Shown here one piece after another: positions 1 to 10,583 of a stretch of 64,000 nt of DNA. The notes beneath the pieces are model-generated. The model searched no databases. It was given only the letters and a program-made list of their open reading frames with translations, and was not told the DNA's origin. This stretch comes from Flavobacteriaceae bacterium MAR_2009_75 (GTDB lineage Bacteria > Bacteroidota > Bacteroidia > Flavobacteriales > Flavobacteriaceae). The first letter of the stretch is position 1, and each line of letters begins with the position of its first letter. The stretch is taken from assembly GCA_002813285.1 (NCBI GenBank), contig PHTZ01000001.1:4649501-4713500 (forward strand), written 5' to 3'. The position numbers and the translations under genes are program-made.

Positions 1-1
1 G

Positions 2-718
2 GTCGATTATGCAAATAATCCTCAACCGACTACAGTGTTGGTCATTTGTTTCAAGTATAAAAAACTAGATAAAAGAAAAAAACTCTATAAAGCAATCAAG
101 GCGAGTGGAATTCTTTTCGAAAGTAAGAAACTTTATGAAAACCAAGTTTCTGAATGGATTCGCAAGAATCTACAAAGTAGGGGCTATAGTATTTCTCATA
201 AAGGTGCAATTTTACTTACCGAATATCTGGGAACCGATTTGAGCCGAATCAATAACGAGCTTGAAAAATTACAATTTGTATTGCCAAAAAGATCTGAAAT
301 TACTCCTGAAGATATCGAAATACATATTGGTATAAGTAAAGATTATAACAACTTTGAACTAAAGAAGGCTATTGGAGAGCGTAATGTGCTAAAAGCAACA
401 AGAATTATTAACTATTTTGCACAGAACCCTAAAGATAACCCTTTGGTGCTGACGGTATCTTTGTTGAACACATTTTTCACTCAGCTGCTACAATACCACG
501 GTTTGAATGACCACACTCCGAAGAGTGTAGCCAGTGCTTTAAAAATAAGCCCTTATTTTGTGGGTGAGTTTCAGACTGCCGCTCGTAATTACCCTATGAG
601 AAAGGTCAGTGGTATCGTATCTCATCTTCGGGAGATAGATCTTAAAGGTAAGGGCGTCGGCTCGAACGCCATTTCACAGGCAGATTTATTAAAAGAATTG
701 CTGGTAAAAATAATCTAA
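2..718 (+). CDS. holA: DNA polymerase III delta subunit, 5'-truncated by window edge
   Basis: This is the clamp-loader delta subunit, which opens the sliding clamp at the replication fork. The reading frame is open from base 2 to the TAA at 716-718, so the gene starts outside the window. The GTG at 35 is internal, because the residues before it (YANNPQPTTV) continue the typical HolA sequence. The visible part covers the end of the ATPase-like domain (LVICFKYKKLDKRKKLYKA), the lid segment with LTEYLGTDLSRINNELEKL, and the C-terminal helical collar domain. The gene meets the DoxX gene head-on with no bases between their stop codons. Assignment is by recognised family sequence; only the N-terminal part cannot be checked. 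Confidence 0.9.
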   Translation, partial: VDYANNPQPTTVLVICFKYKKLDKRKKLYKAIKASGILFESKKLYENQVSEWIRKNLQSRGYSISHKGAILLTEYLGTDLSRINNELEKLQFVLPKRSEITPEDIEIHIGISKDYNNFELKKAIGERNVLKATRIINYFAQNPKDNPLVLTVSLLNTFFTQLLQYHGLNDHTPKSVASALKISPYFVGEFQTAARNYPMRKVSGIVSHLREIDLKGKGVGSNAISQADLLKELLVKII

Positions 719-1093
719 TTAACGTCGGTCGACACTAAATTTACCCGGCCCCACCAAAGCGATGACGACAAAAATGGTCAAGTATAATAATGCCATTTCC
801 TTCTTTTGAAATGGGTCCGCACCATGTGCGATAAAAGCTGCAACAGCCATTGTAATTGCTGTTGGTATGGCTGCCCAACGAGTTTTGAATCCGAAGATGA
901 TTAAGATAGGGCAAACAAACTCACCGATAACCGCTAAAAAAAGAGAAGGTGTTGAACCAATACCGATAGGGTTACCGAAGTCAGCTCCATTAATTAGCAT
1001 CTGTAACTTTCCGTATCCGTGGGTAAGCATCATTGCCGAAGCAGCAATTCTCAAAAAGGCCAAACCGATGTCTTTCATAAGTGTATTTTGCAT
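719..1093 (-). CDS. DoxX family membrane protein
   Basis: This 124-residue protein has about four membrane segments and the family features FLRIAASAMMLTHGYGKL near the N-terminus and GEFVCPILIIFGFKTRWAA in the middle. DoxX proteins are inner-membrane proteins with a poorly defined redox or respiratory role; some partner thiol-based detoxification systems. The ATG at 1093 is the natural start. It stands alone: convergent with holA and followed upstream by about 320 bases without a gene. Family assignment is good, function unknown. Confidence 0.85.
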   Translation of the reverse strand: MQNTLMKDIGLAFLRIAASAMMLTHGYGKLQMLINGADFGNPIGIGSTPSLFLAVIGEFVCPILIIFGFKTRWAAIPTAITMAVAAFIAHGADPFQKKEMALLYLTIFVVIALVGPGKFSVDRR

Positions 1094-1413
1094 TTTTTGG
1101 TTGTTTAAATCAGTATAAATGTATTCAATTTTTTTATGAATAGTTCAATACGATTCACATCACCACTGATAAAATAGCGCAATCGGTATAATTGTGGCAA
1201 GTGTTCATTTCCCCTTTTATGGGGCAATTTCGGGGTCGCTCTAAATAGATGAGTTTACTTTTGATTTGTATTCAATTGACTTTCAGTTTTCTAGATGCTT
1301 TGTGCATGAACAAGTATCTGATTGAGGTAATTGTCTTTCAAATTATTGGGTATTGAATAAGAACCACTATTTAAGTATAAATACGATTGAATGAGGAATT
1401 GAAAATCTTTCTG
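1094..1413. other. Gene-free interval, nothing convincing seen
   Basis: About 320 bases lie between the DoxX start and the end of the E1 dehydrogenase gene. I see only a short CCCC/GGGG stem around 1214-1227. There is no ORF with a recognisable product, no tRNA shape and no strong terminator. It presumably holds the DoxX promoter. Confidence 0.5.
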
Positions 1414-3825
1414 TCATCTTAATTTAGGATAATTTTCAGGGTCACTTTCGTGAATCATTGCATAGACCTTTTCAAAAATATCTTCGGCATTGGGCTTAGA
1501 GAAATAGTCTCCGTCGCTACCGTAAGCTGGTCTGTGCGCTTGGGCGCTCAATGTTTGTGGCGTACTGTCAAGATACATGTAGCCTTTTTGATTCTCTACA
1601 ATCTCATTTAAAATATATGCAGAACACCCACCGGGTACATCCTCGTCAATAACAAGTAATCTATTTGTTTTTTGAACACTTTTTACGGTATCGTGATGAA
1701 TGTCGAAAGGCAAAAGGGTTTGAGCATCAATAACTTCGGCATCGATACCCACCTGTTTCAATTCTTTAGCGGCCTGTTCGACTATACGTAGAGTAGAACC
1801 ATACGAAACCAGTGTAATATCAGAACCTTTTTTTACAGTTTCAACGACCCCTATCGGAGTGCAGAATTCTCCAAGATTCTCAGGTTTCTTTTCTTTAAGT
1901 CGGTAGCCGTTCAAACTTTCAATTATAAGGGCGGGTTCATCGCTCTTCATCAAAGTGTTATAAAAACCCGCCGCCTGTGTCATATTTCGTGGTGAAAGTA
2001 TATACATGCCCCTTAAAGAGTGTATAAGTGATGCCATTGGCGAGCCTGAATGCCAGATACCCTCAAGGCGATGCCCGCGAGTTCGTACAATCAAGGGTGC
2101 TTTTTGTTTCCCGAAAGTTCGATATCTCAAACATGCAACATCATCGGTGAGTGTTGCCAAAGCATAAAAAATGTAATCTAGATATTGAATTTCAGCAATT
2201 GGACGAAGGCCGCGAAGTGCCATTCCGGTGCCCTGACCGATAATAGTTGTTTCTCTTATTCCGGTATCGGCGACTCTTAATTTCCCGAATTTTTGCTGAA
2301 GGCCTTCCAGCCCCTGATTGACATCTCCGATAGCGCCAGTATCTTCTCCAAATACTAATGCATTAGGATTGTTCTCGAACAATTTCTCGAAGTTGTCACG
2401 TAAAATTAATCGACCGTCGACCATTTCAGGGCTTTCGCCATAAGTGGGTTTAATCTCTGAAATGTTAGTTGCTCGATTTGGCCCTTCATTATAGAGGTTT
2501 GCACTATACTTAGGTTGGGTTTCAGCCAAAAACTCACTAGTCCATTTGAGGAGGTCATTTTTTTCTTTAAAATCTTCTCCAATTAAATACCGTAGAGCTT
2601 TGCGTGAACCAATGGCCAAGTCTTTTTTCAAGGGCTCATCGGTAGCGATCAGGTCGTTTTTTATTTTGTTGATAAAATTCTTGTTTGCACTTTTACTTGC
2701 AGCATTATCAAGAAGGGTTACGAGTTTCTTTTTATGTGGTTGATGCGTTGTCAAATATTCGGCCCAAGCTTCTTTTTTGGCCTTTCTTACTTGCTTTAAA
2801 ATATCTTTTTCTAAAGCCCCCAACTCATCTTCAGTAGTAATTCCGGTTTCAAGAATCCATTCTCTGAAACGTTTATTACAGTCGTTCTCTTTTTCCCAAT
2901 TTAACCGTTCTTGACTCTTATATCTTTCATGTGACCCTGATGAAGAATGGCCTTGTGGTTGGGTGAGTTCATTTACATGAATGATTACTGGCACATGTTC
3001 TTCTCGAGCAATGTCAGAAGCATTTTCGTAAGCATGCATAAGAGCAGTATAATCCCACCCCTTTACCTTCAGCATCTCAAAACCTGCTTTTTCTTCGGTT
3101 CTTTTAAAGCCTGATAGCATTTCAGAGATGTCTTCTTTAGTGGCATGATATTCGGCAGGTACCGAAATACCGTAATCATCGTCCCAAATACTGATAACCA
3201 TGGGTACCTGAAGCACACCCGCTGCGTTTATGGTTTCAAGAAACATGCCTTCACTCGTACTTGCGTTACCAATAGTGCCCCATGCTACTTCATTACCTTT
3301 ATTTGAAAATTTAGAGGCATCTATATTTTTCAAGTTTCGATACATTTTAGAAGCTTGGGCCAAACCTAATAATCTAGGCATTTGCCCTGCTGTGCAAGAA
3401 ATATCGGCACTGCTGTTTTTCTGTTTTGTGAGATCTTTCCAACTGCCATCTTCATTTAGACTATAAGTTACATAATGGCCTCCCATTTGTCGACCGGCAC
3501 TCATAGGTTCTTTCTCTATATCTGTAGTAGCATATAGCGCGTGAAACAAATCTTTAGGTGTCAACAGACCCAGTGCCATCATAAAGGTTTGGTCTCGATA
3601 GTATCCACTACGAAAATCACCGTTTTTAAATGATCGGGCCATTGCCAATTGTGGCAATTCCTTTCCATCTCCAAAAATTCCGAATTTCGCTTTACCGGTT
3701 AAAACCTCTTTACGCCCCATCAAACTACAGGTTCGACTAAGTACCGCTATTTTGTAATCAGTTAAGATTTGTGTCTTAAAATCATCGAAAGAAATATCGT
3801 TACTAGTTTTAGGCGAAATATCCAT
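1414..3825 (-). CDS. Fused E1 alpha/beta 2-oxoacid dehydrogenase with altered ThDP motif
   Basis: This is a thiamine-diphosphate E1 component of the branched-chain/2-oxoacid dehydrogenase type, with the alpha half first and the beta half (from about YGESPEMVDGRLILRDNFEK) second. It decarboxylates a 2-oxoacid and acylates the lipoyl E2, which is not in this window. The ThDP/Mg motif is unusual: GNASTSEG replaces GDGxxSEG, and WDDDYG replaces ENNGYG, at the normal 29-residue spacing. A GTG at 3846 could start an 810-residue form, but a TACTTTTG -7 box ends at that codon, so transcription should start inside it. I therefore prefer the ATG at 3825 (803 residues). A paralogue with canonical residues lies at 44754. 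Exact substrate unknown. Confidence 0.88.
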   Translation of the reverse strand: MDISPKTSNDISFDDFKTQILTDYKIAVLSRTCSLMGRKEVLTGKAKFGIFGDGKELPQLAMARSFKNGDFRSGYYRDQTFMMALGLLTPKDLFHALYATTDIEKEPMSAGRQMGGHYVTYSLNEDGSWKDLTKQKNSSADISCTAGQMPRLLGLAQASKMYRNLKNIDASKFSNKGNEVAWGTIGNASTSEGMFLETINAAGVLQVPMVISIWDDDYGISVPAEYHATKEDISEMLSGFKRTEEKAGFEMLKVKGWDYTALMHAYENASDIAREEHVPVIIHVNELTQPQGHSSSGSHERYKSQERLNWEKENDCNKRFREWILETGITTEDELGALEKDILKQVRKAKKEAWAEYLTTHQPHKKKLVTLLDNAASKSANKNFINKIKNDLIATDEPLKKDLAIGSRKALRYLIGEDFKEKNDLLKWTSEFLAETQPKYSANLYNEGPNRATNISEIKPTYGESPEMVDGRLILRDNFEKLFENNPNALVFGEDTGAIGDVNQGLEGLQQKFGKLRVADTGIRETTIIGQGTGMALRGLRPIAEIQYLDYIFYALATLTDDVACLRYRTFGKQKAPLIVRTRGHRLEGIWHSGSPMASLIHSLRGMYILSPRNMTQAAGFYNTLMKSDEPALIIESLNGYRLKEKKPENLGEFCTPIGVVETVKKGSDITLVSYGSTLRIVEQAAKELKQVGIDAEVIDAQTLLPFDIHHDTVKSVQKTNRLLVIDEDVPGGCSAYILNEIVENQKGYMYLDSTPQTLSAQAHRPAYGSDGDYFSKPNAEDIFEKVYAMIHESDPENYPKLR

Positions 3826-3845
3826 TGAAGCTTTTTGATTTTCCA

Positions 3846-3876
3846 CAAAAGTAGCAAATCAAATGGATTTTTACAA
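3846..3876 (-). promoter_or_regulatory. Bacteroidota-type promoter of the E1 gene
   Basis: On the minus strand, TTG (3876-3874), a 20-base spacer and TACTTTTG (3853-3846) match the TTTG/TAnnTTTG consensus. The predicted start of transcription near 3841 argues for translation from the ATG at 3825 rather than the GTG at 3846. Confidence 0.6.
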
Positions 3877-3988
3877 TATCAGAAAATGGGTGAAATTTTT
3901 ATTAAATTTTAATTTAAATCCTTTATTGATGAAAAAAATCAAATAAAATTTAAAAAAACCAGAATTTATTGAGGATGTATTAGCTAGG

Positions 3989-6841
3989 CTAAAACCATTT
4001 ACGATTGAAAAGACCAATAAGTGTTTTCGGACTCACGGTAACGATAAACCTAATTTTTTCACCATAATTAGGTTGGGAAACCTCCCAACCATTATTGGAA
4101 TATACAGGAAAATAAAGTTCAAAATAATCGGTAAGTAAATTAAGGCGGACACCAGAATCGTATACAAATTTACCTGAGACCTCCTTATTCTTAACATAGC
4201 CCATATCACCGTATACTTCAATCCAGCGCCAAAGGTTCACACTGGTGTTCACGGTGGCCATCCAATCATTAGCAAAACGAAATTGCTCTGGCATGAACGA
4301 TTTAAAACCACCCTCGGCAATTATTATTTGCTGACTGTAAAGCCCTGAATCTTCTGAGCGCCCCAAGTATCCATAGTCAAAAAGATAATCTGTAGGGCGA
4401 TCTAAGGCAAAACTAAAAAAGTTGGGGTTTCTGTAATCTGTAGTTTTATTTCTCAAGAACTTACCGGCAAAGAATCTTAAATTAAACTGCCTATTGTTCT
4501 CGAACAATTGTCGGTATTCAAGTTCAAAAGCTACTTTGCTAAAGTCTTTGGCGTGTTGTGCATCTGCGAACCAAGAAAGATAATTGATAATACCCGGATT
4601 ATGGTTTGTATACCTTGCGTTCAATACACTGTAATCTGGCGGAGTTTCAAAATCGGCAAGATTATCGGCTTTGTTTCGCAGTACGTTTACATATCGGAAA
4701 CTTAAAAACTCTTTTTTGTTCGATCTTAAATTCTCTGGTCGCCAACCAAAAGATAAAGAGGGGGTGATTTTAGTATATCTGGAGTTTTCTTGAAAGTGAT
4801 AAGTAGACCCCCCTAGGCTATAGTTTGCTACATAAAGACCGGTCTTGCTCAAATATTTTCTATAGCTGAACCTTCCCGATCCTACAAGAGATTTTTCACG
4901 GAATGAATATGCAGGGGCAAAATCGTATACAAATGGTCGTTCAAGAAAAGTTTTATTATAGAGCCGTAAACCGGGGGTCCACCCATCATAAATATTAAAA
5001 TTAAGTATAGGCACGTAGAATACTTGATTGTAATATGGGTTTTCAGAATCGCGAAAGAAGGTAAATTTCAGTTTTTTGTTACCGGATAAAAATCCACCTA
5101 ACGATTTCCAGTTGTCTCGCTGGTTAAACTCCGGTATTTTCTGGTCGTAATTGAGAACGAGTCTTTCCTCCTCATTTCTAGGTATGACCACTCTTTTAAT
5201 AGTCTCAATATCTAAAAACCAATATTTAGAAACTACCGAATCATTTTTCAATCCGAATAAAGAAATTGGCACGTTCGTACCTTTTTTATTTTTTAAGGTG
5301 ACATATAAAGAGTCTTCGGTTTTTTCAACTTTCTTTATTTTAAAGTCTATTTTTCTATCTGTAGAGACATAGTCTTGAAAGAACCAGTCGATATTTTTAT
5401 TGGTCATTCGCTTTAATATAGACTCGAAATCAAGTGTTTTTACCTGACTGAGCTTATAATGCTTATAGAAAGTTTTTATACCCTTGTCAACTTTGTCTTT
5501 TCCAACATAACTCGCTAAATAAGAGAGACCAAGACCAGCTTTGTATTTGTTGGCAATTTTTTGATTGAACTTGATCAGTGAGTCGTTGGAAGTCAGTAGG
5601 GGTTGGTCAAGATTTCTGCGGGAAGTCAGCATATATAGAAAAGGGTACTGCTCATTAAAATCCATCTTGGCCAAATTAAAACTTCGTACCCCCCAAATTT
5701 TTGAAAGTTTACCCAAAAGCTTTTGATCGGGATAGTACTCATCGACATAAGCGATCATGAGATAATTAGCGATTGCATCACTTAGCCATTGTTCTTTTCT
5801 AGGGTCGAGAAATAAAGTTTCTTCTAAAATGTTGATCAAAGCGGTTTTTAAGAACTTCATTTCATATTGAAATTGTTCTTCATAGGGCCTAATAAAAGAA
5901 GGCAATTGATTGATGCCGTAAAGAGGATTCTTATTATAATCAATTGTACTGACCAATAACTGGGAATGTGGATAGTCACCTAAGTTATCTTTAATGAATT
6001 TTGTGACCCTATTAATAGATATACCCCTTGCTATTTCACTATATTTAGCTGACTCTATGTCGGTCATAATAGTCATTTCTGGGGTAACATGGGTCATGAA
6101 CTTTTTCTCAGGAGTGAGAATAAGTTCACAGTTTTTTTGCTGAGTAGCCGTAAGTTGTGCTAATTGACCATTAGAGAACTGACTATTGCCCAGAACTTGA
6201 AAGTTTGAAACTAAATTTAGCCCTCTAGGGTAGGTGAAATTGACCGTTGTACTTGTAACACCAGTGTAAAGATCCTCTAAATTTTTGTTGGAATATAAAT
6301 GCCATGAACCATCAAAATAGGCAGGAGTCAAATACCAGTCTTTTAAATAGTAGTTATTCTTATTATCATAACCATATGGTGTAAATTTATTTTCAGGAAG
6401 TTTAACCGAATAAGTGAGAAAAAGCTTTGCCGATTCTCCGGGGCGAAGAGGGGTATTTAGCTCAATTCTTATAATATCATCACCAGTGGTACGCTTCCAG
6501 TTCAGGCCCCTATAATTATCATCAACAGCACTTAAGATAGTGGTATACCCCCGTTCATTCTGCTTGGCAAGATGAAGGCTTCGCTTAAATTCTTCGGCAA
6601 AGCGTTTTGCGAGACCGGTATTTTTATTGGAGTAGGCATGTGCCCAATCATTAAAATAAATTACATTTAAGATAACATCGGAGTTGTTCTCATAAATGAA
6701 CTCTTGCTGAACGGCTATTGCTTTACTGTCGTCATCAAGTGTGGCAGTCAGTATGTTATTATGTTGAGCATTGCACACACTATACCCAAAAAGGGAAAAA
6801 ATTATACCAAAAAGGCACGATATGGGAAACTTTGCTCTCAA
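3989..6841 (-). CDS. M1-like peptidase-fold protein lacking HExxH, with C-terminal barrel
   Basis: This 950-residue exported protein has a signal peptide (FGIIFSLFGYSVCNAQ). Its N-terminal two-thirds resembles the gluzincin/M1 aminopeptidase architecture. Where M1 enzymes carry HExxH followed by WLNEGFA, it has ALINILEETLFL then QWLSDAIANYLM, so both zinc histidines are missing and peptidase activity is not expected. The last third is rich in alternating aromatic/polar strands and ends in aromatic F (RKWF), typical of an outer-membrane barrel. It starts 9 bases after the stop of the LOG-family gene and is probably co-transcribed with it. Role unknown; a surface binding or assembly scaffold is a guess. 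Confidence 0.75.
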   Translation of the reverse strand: MRAKFPISCLFGIIFSLFGYSVCNAQHNNILTATLDDDSKAIAVQQEFIYENNSDVILNVIYFNDWAHAYSNKNTGLAKRFAEEFKRSLHLAKQNERGYTTILSAVDDNYRGLNWKRTTGDDIIRIELNTPLRPGESAKLFLTYSVKLPENKFTPYGYDNKNNYYLKDWYLTPAYFDGSWHLYSNKNLEDLYTGVTSTTVNFTYPRGLNLVSNFQVLGNSQFSNGQLAQLTATQQKNCELILTPEKKFMTHVTPEMTIMTDIESAKYSEIARGISINRVTKFIKDNLGDYPHSQLLVSTIDYNKNPLYGINQLPSFIRPYEEQFQYEMKFLKTALINILEETLFLDPRKEQWLSDAIANYLMIAYVDEYYPDQKLLGKLSKIWGVRSFNLAKMDFNEQYPFLYMLTSRRNLDQPLLTSNDSLIKFNQKIANKYKAGLGLSYLASYVGKDKVDKGIKTFYKHYKLSQVKTLDFESILKRMTNKNIDWFFQDYVSTDRKIDFKIKKVEKTEDSLYVTLKNKKGTNVPISLFGLKNDSVVSKYWFLDIETIKRVVIPRNEEERLVLNYDQKIPEFNQRDNWKSLGGFLSGNKKLKFTFFRDSENPYYNQVFYVPILNFNIYDGWTPGLRLYNKTFLERPFVYDFAPAYSFREKSLVGSGRFSYRKYLSKTGLYVANYSLGGSTYHFQENSRYTKITPSLSFGWRPENLRSNKKEFLSFRYVNVLRNKADNLADFETPPDYSVLNARYTNHNPGIINYLSWFADAQHAKDFSKVAFELEYRQLFENNRQFNLRFFAGKFLRNKTTDYRNPNFFSFALDRPTDYLFDYGYLGRSEDSGLYSQQIIIAEGGFKSFMPEQFRFANDWMATVNTSVNLWRWIEVYGDMGYVKNKEVSGKFVYDSGVRLNLLTDYFELYFPVYSNNGWEVSQPNYGEKIRFIVTVSPKTLIGLFNRKWF

Positions 6842-6850
6842 GTACAGGCG

Positions 6851-7537
6851 TTAAAAATTAGGGCTGAGGGTATGCCCTTTGTAAAACGCGTCAATAATAT
6901 CTACCACTTCTTCTTCAGTATCGACGATTTTGATAAGGTCTAAGTCATGTGGGCTGATATTTTTAACTTCAAGCATGGTGTTCTTTACCCAATCCATCAG
7001 ACCTGTCCAAAATTCGGTACCGACCAGAATAATCGGAAACTTTTCTATCTTGTTGGTTTGGATCAAGGTTATTGCCTCAAATAATTCATCTAAGGTGCCA
7101 AATCCGCCAGGCATTACGACAAACCCTTGAGAATATTTGACGAACATAACTTTTCTAACAAAGAAATAATCAAAATCAAGGCTTTTATCAGAATCAATGT
7201 AAGGATTATCGTGTTGCTCGAATGGCAAATCAATATTTAGACCTACTGAAGTTCCGCCGGCCAAATGGGCTCCCTTGTTACCAGCTTCCATAATACCTGG
7301 TCCACCACCAGTGATAACTCCGTATCCGGCTTCGGCAATTTTCTTTGCTATATTAACTGCCAATTCATAATAGGTATCACCTTCTCTGGTGCGAGCAGAC
7401 CCAAAAATTGAAACACATGGGCCTATGGTGCCCATTTTTTCAAAACCATTGACAAATTCGCCCATTATCTTAAAAAGGGCCCAAGAATCATTGGTCTTAA
7501 TTTCATTCCAACCTTTATGGTGTTGTTCTTTGCGCAT
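6851..7537 (-). CDS. LOG/TIGR00730 family nucleotide 5'-monophosphate nucleosidase
   Basis: This 228-residue Rossmann-fold protein has the signature PGGFGTLDELFEAIT of the LOG (lysine-decarboxylase-like, cytokinin riboside 5'-monophosphate phosphoribohydrolase) family, plus VITGGGPGIMEAGNKGA. Members release the base from nucleoside 5'-monophosphates in the cytoplasm. The length is normal. The ATG at 7537 gives MRKEQHHKGW, a common beginning in flavobacterial orthologues. It leads a two-gene unit with the M1-like gene. The physiological substrate in bacteria is often unclear. Confidence 0.88.
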   Translation of the reverse strand: MRKEQHHKGWNEIKTNDSWALFKIMGEFVNGFEKMGTIGPCVSIFGSARTREGDTYYELAVNIAKKIAEAGYGVITGGGPGIMEAGNKGAHLAGGTSVGLNIDLPFEQHDNPYIDSDKSLDFDYFFVRKVMFVKYSQGFVVMPGGFGTLDELFEAITLIQTNKIEKFPIILVGTEFWTGLMDWVKNTMLEVKNISPHDLDLIKIVDTEEEVVDIIDAFYKGHTLSPNF

Positions 7538-7622
7538 ATTTTGTTATTTTTTTGTCAGCGAAGCCGAAAATAAGATTTATTTTGAACATCTAAGGGCAAG
7601 AATATATGCCTTAACGTGGATT

Positions 7623-10454
7623 TTAGCTCAATTCTTTCTTTAAGAATTTTGCTGTATAACTCTTTTTATCTCTAGCAACTTTCTCTGGGCTACCCTTTGC
7701 AACTACCATGCCACCACCACGACCACCTTCGTACCCGATATCGATAATGTAATCTACCATTTTTATGACATCCATATTATGCTCAATTACCAAAATCGTA
7801 TTTCCTTTATCGACCAAACGATTCAAAACTTCCATTAACACTCTGATATCTTCAAAATGGAGCCCAGTCGTGGGTTCGTCCAAGATATAAAACGTATTTC
7901 CGGTATCACGTTTTGATAGTTCAGTGGCCAGCTTTATACGTTGAGCTTCACCACCGGACAAAGTTGTTGATTGCTGGCCTAAAGAAATATACCCCAAACC
8001 TACGTCTTGAATTGTTTTTAACTTACGGTATATCTTGGGTATCAGTTCAAAAAAATCAACCGCCTCGTTGATCGTCATTTCTAAAACATCGGCAATCGAT
8101 TTACCTTTGTAGCGAATTTCTAAAGTCTCTCTATTAAAACGTTTACCATTGCATGTCTCACAATCTACGTAGACATCGGGCAAGAAGTTCATTTCTATGA
8201 CCCTTAATCCGCCTCCTTGGCAGGTTTCACATCGACCACCTTTCACATTAAAACTAAAACGGCCAGGCTTATAGCCACGTATAGCGGCTTCAGGTGTTTT
8301 GGTAAAAAGTGAACGGATTTCGCTAAATACTCCCGTATAAGTAGCAGGATTAGACCTTGGTGTTCGACCAATGGGTGATTGATTTATATCGATTACCTTA
8401 TCGATATGCTCTAGTCCCTTGATGCTTTTATAGGGCATCGGTTTTTTAACACCATTAAAATAATGGGCGTTCATGATAGGGTAGAGGGTCTCGTTGATCA
8501 ATGTAGATTTACCGCTACCTGATACGCCGGTTACGCCTATCATTTGACCTAAAGGTATCTCGATGGTCACATTTTTTAAGTTATTACCGGTACAACCCGC
8601 CAACGTAATTTTTTTACCATTTCCTTTTCTACGTTCTTGGGGTACTGCTATTTGTCTCTTTCCGGTAATGTAGCCAGCTGTAAGAGTGTCGTGTAGTTTG
8701 AGTTCTTCGGGCGTTCCCTCAGAAATAATCTCACCACCGTGTTTGCCTGCTCTTGGGCCTATATCGATTACATGATCTGCACGCTCTATCATATCTCGAT
8801 CATGCTCGACAACGATAACAGAATTACCTATATCGCGTAGCGATTCAAGCGATTTTATCAATCTGGTATTGTCTCGTTGGTGAAGGCCGATACTGGGTTC
8901 ATCTAAAATATAGAGTACCCCGACCAATTGCGACCCAATTTGAGTAGCCAATCGAATACGTTGGGCTTCACCACCCGATAGTGACTTTGAGCTTCGGTTT
9001 AATGATAGATAGTCTAAGCCGACATCTAGCAGAAAACGGATGCGAGTACGAATCTCTTTAACAATCTCTTCTGCAATTTTGAGCTGATTGCCTTCAAGCT
9101 TTTTTTCTAATCCTTCGAAAAAGGTGGCGAGCTCGGCAATGTCAAGATGCGCCAATTCGGCTATATTTCTTTCATCAATCTTGAAATTCAATGATTCTTT
9201 GCGTAGGCGAGACCCCTCACATACGGGGCAGGTCACCTTATCCATAAAATCTTTCGCCCAGCGCTTTAGAGAGGTAGTACCGGCTTCTTCGTACTGATTT
9301 TTTATAAAGTTTGAAATGCCTTCATAATCAATTTTATAATTACGTTTGACCCCTAAAGTTTTAGAATCTACCTCAAAAGTTTCGTTACCACCATAAAGTA
9401 GCACTTTAATGGCCTCGTCAGAGATATTTTGAATAGGATCGGTCAATTCAAAACTATAACGTTGACCAATAGTTTCAATTTGTTTAAAGGCCCATGATTT
9501 TTTATAATCACCAAGAGGAGCAATTCCTCCCGACTTAATCGATAATTTTTTATTCGGAAATATTTTATTTTCATTTACCTCGTAAACATGACCCAATCCG
9601 TTACAGTGGTTGCACATTCCTTTCGGGGAATTAAAAGAAAACGTATTCGGTTCCGGAACGGGATAAGATATTCCCGTAGTCGGGCACATAAGGTCACGGC
9701 TAAAGTAGCGGGCTTCGCTCTCACCTTCCTCCAAGACCATTAAAACATTCTCACCGCTGTACATTGCGGTATTTATAGTTTCTGTAAGTCTCTTATCCAA
9801 TTCGTCGGAACTGGAAACTTTTAAGCGGTCGATTACAATTTCGATATCATGGGTCTTGTATCGGTCAACCTTCATACCTTTGACAATGTCTTTTACCTCG
9901 CCATCGACCCTGACCTTCACAAAACCCTGTTTACCGATTTGTTCAAAAAGTTCTCGATAGTGTCCTTTTCTGGACTTTATAACCGGGGCTAATATGTTTA
10001 TTTTCTTGTTTAGGTAATCTTCTGTGATCAACTCTTTAATTTGCTCATCACTATAACTCACCATTTTTTCACCCGTGTTGTAGCTATAAGCATCGCCGGC
10101 CCTTGCAAAAAGTAACCGTAGAAAATCATAAATTTCGGTAATGGTGCCTACCGTTGAACGTGGTGATTTTGAAGTTGTTTTTTGTTCTATGGCGATTACC
10201 GGTGAGAGACCATCGATTTTATCAACATCGGGCCGCTCTAACCCGCCTAAAAATTGACGTGCATAGGCAGAGAAAGTTTCTATGTACCGACGCTGACCTT
10301 CAGCGTAAATCGTATCAAAGGCCAAAGATGATTTTCCGCTACCGGAAAGGCCGGTAATCACTACTAATTTCTCTCTGGGTATGGTAACATCTATATTTTT
10401 GAGGTTGTGTACGCGAGCGCCCTGTACCTCTATATTTTCCTCGTAGTTTATCAT
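7623..10454 (-). CDS. uvrA: UvrABC excinuclease subunit A
   Basis: UvrA is the damage-scanning ABC-type ATPase of nucleotide excision repair. The 943-residue length is standard. Visible parts include Walker [10 protein letters not shown] (residues 35-43), a second Walker [10 protein letters not shown], zinc-binding Cys pairs (CNHC, CPVC, CETCQG/CETCNG) and two ABC signatures ([24 protein letters not shown]). [14 protein letters not shown] and [14 protein letters not shown] are the two Walker B regions. No uvrB lies nearby. A TACCTTTG -7 box sits 17 bases upstream. Identification is secure. Confidence 0.98.
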   Translation of the reverse strand: MINYEENIEVQGARVHNLKNIDVTIPREKLVVITGLSGSGKSSLAFDTIYAEGQRRYIETFSAYARQFLGGLERPDVDKIDGLSPVIAIEQKTTSKSPRSTVGTITEIYDFLRLLFARAGDAYSYNTGEKMVSYSDEQIKELITEDYLNKKINILAPVIKSRKGHYRELFEQIGKQGFVKVRVDGEVKDIVKGMKVDRYKTHDIEIVIDRLKVSSSDELDKRLTETINTAMYSGENVLMVLEEGESEARYFSRDLMCPTTGISYPVPEPNTFSFNSPKGMCNHCNGLGHVYEVNENKIFPNKKLSIKSGGIAPLGDYKKSWAFKQIETIGQRYSFELTDPIQNISDEAIKVLLYGGNETFEVDSKTLGVKRNYKIDYEGISNFIKNQYEEAGTTSLKRWAKDFMDKVTCPVCEGSRLRKESLNFKIDERNIAELAHLDIAELATFFEGLEKKLEGNQLKIAEEIVKEIRTRIRFLLDVGLDYLSLNRSSKSLSGGEAQRIRLATQIGSQLVGVLYILDEPSIGLHQRDNTRLIKSLESLRDIGNSVIVVEHDRDMIERADHVIDIGPRAGKHGGEIISEGTPEELKLHDTLTAGYITGKRQIAVPQERRKGNGKKITLAGCTGNNLKNVTIEIPLGQMIGVTGVSGSGKSTLINETLYPIMNAHYFNGVKKPMPYKSIKGLEHIDKVIDINQSPIGRTPRSNPATYTGVFSEIRSLFTKTPEAAIRGYKPGRFSFNVKGGRCETCQGGGLRVIEMNFLPDVYVDCETCNGKRFNRETLEIRYKGKSIADVLEMTINEAVDFFELIPKIYRKLKTIQDVGLGYISLGQQSTTLSGGEAQRIKLATELSKRDTGNTFYILDEPTTGLHFEDIRVLMEVLNRLVDKGNTILVIEHNMDVIKMVDYIIDIGYEGGRGGGMVVAKGSPEKVARDKKSYTAKFLKKELS

Positions 10455-10471
10455 TTTCTATAGCAAAGCTG

Positions 10472-10479
10472 CAAAGGTA
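10472..10479 (-). promoter_or_regulatory. Probable -7 box of uvrA
   Basis: TACCTTTG on the minus strand, 17 bases before the uvrA ATG, matches the Bacteroidota TAnnTTTG box. No good -33 TTTG was found about 20 bases further upstream, so support is moderate. Confidence 0.45.
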
Positions 10480-10583
10480 CGTTTTTGAGCACTAACCGAG
10501 AAGTGAGAGCGTTTAATTGTATAGTGAAGATTAACAGATTACGCTTAACTATTAGCTCATTAAGATTTCAGTATTCGACCCAA

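Noticed and set aside
4156-4934. Two further AATCGTATACAAAT sequences at 4156 and 4921
   Set aside because: They match only 10-11 of 14 positions and both encode F-V-Y-D in the same protein, so amino-acid repetition explains them.
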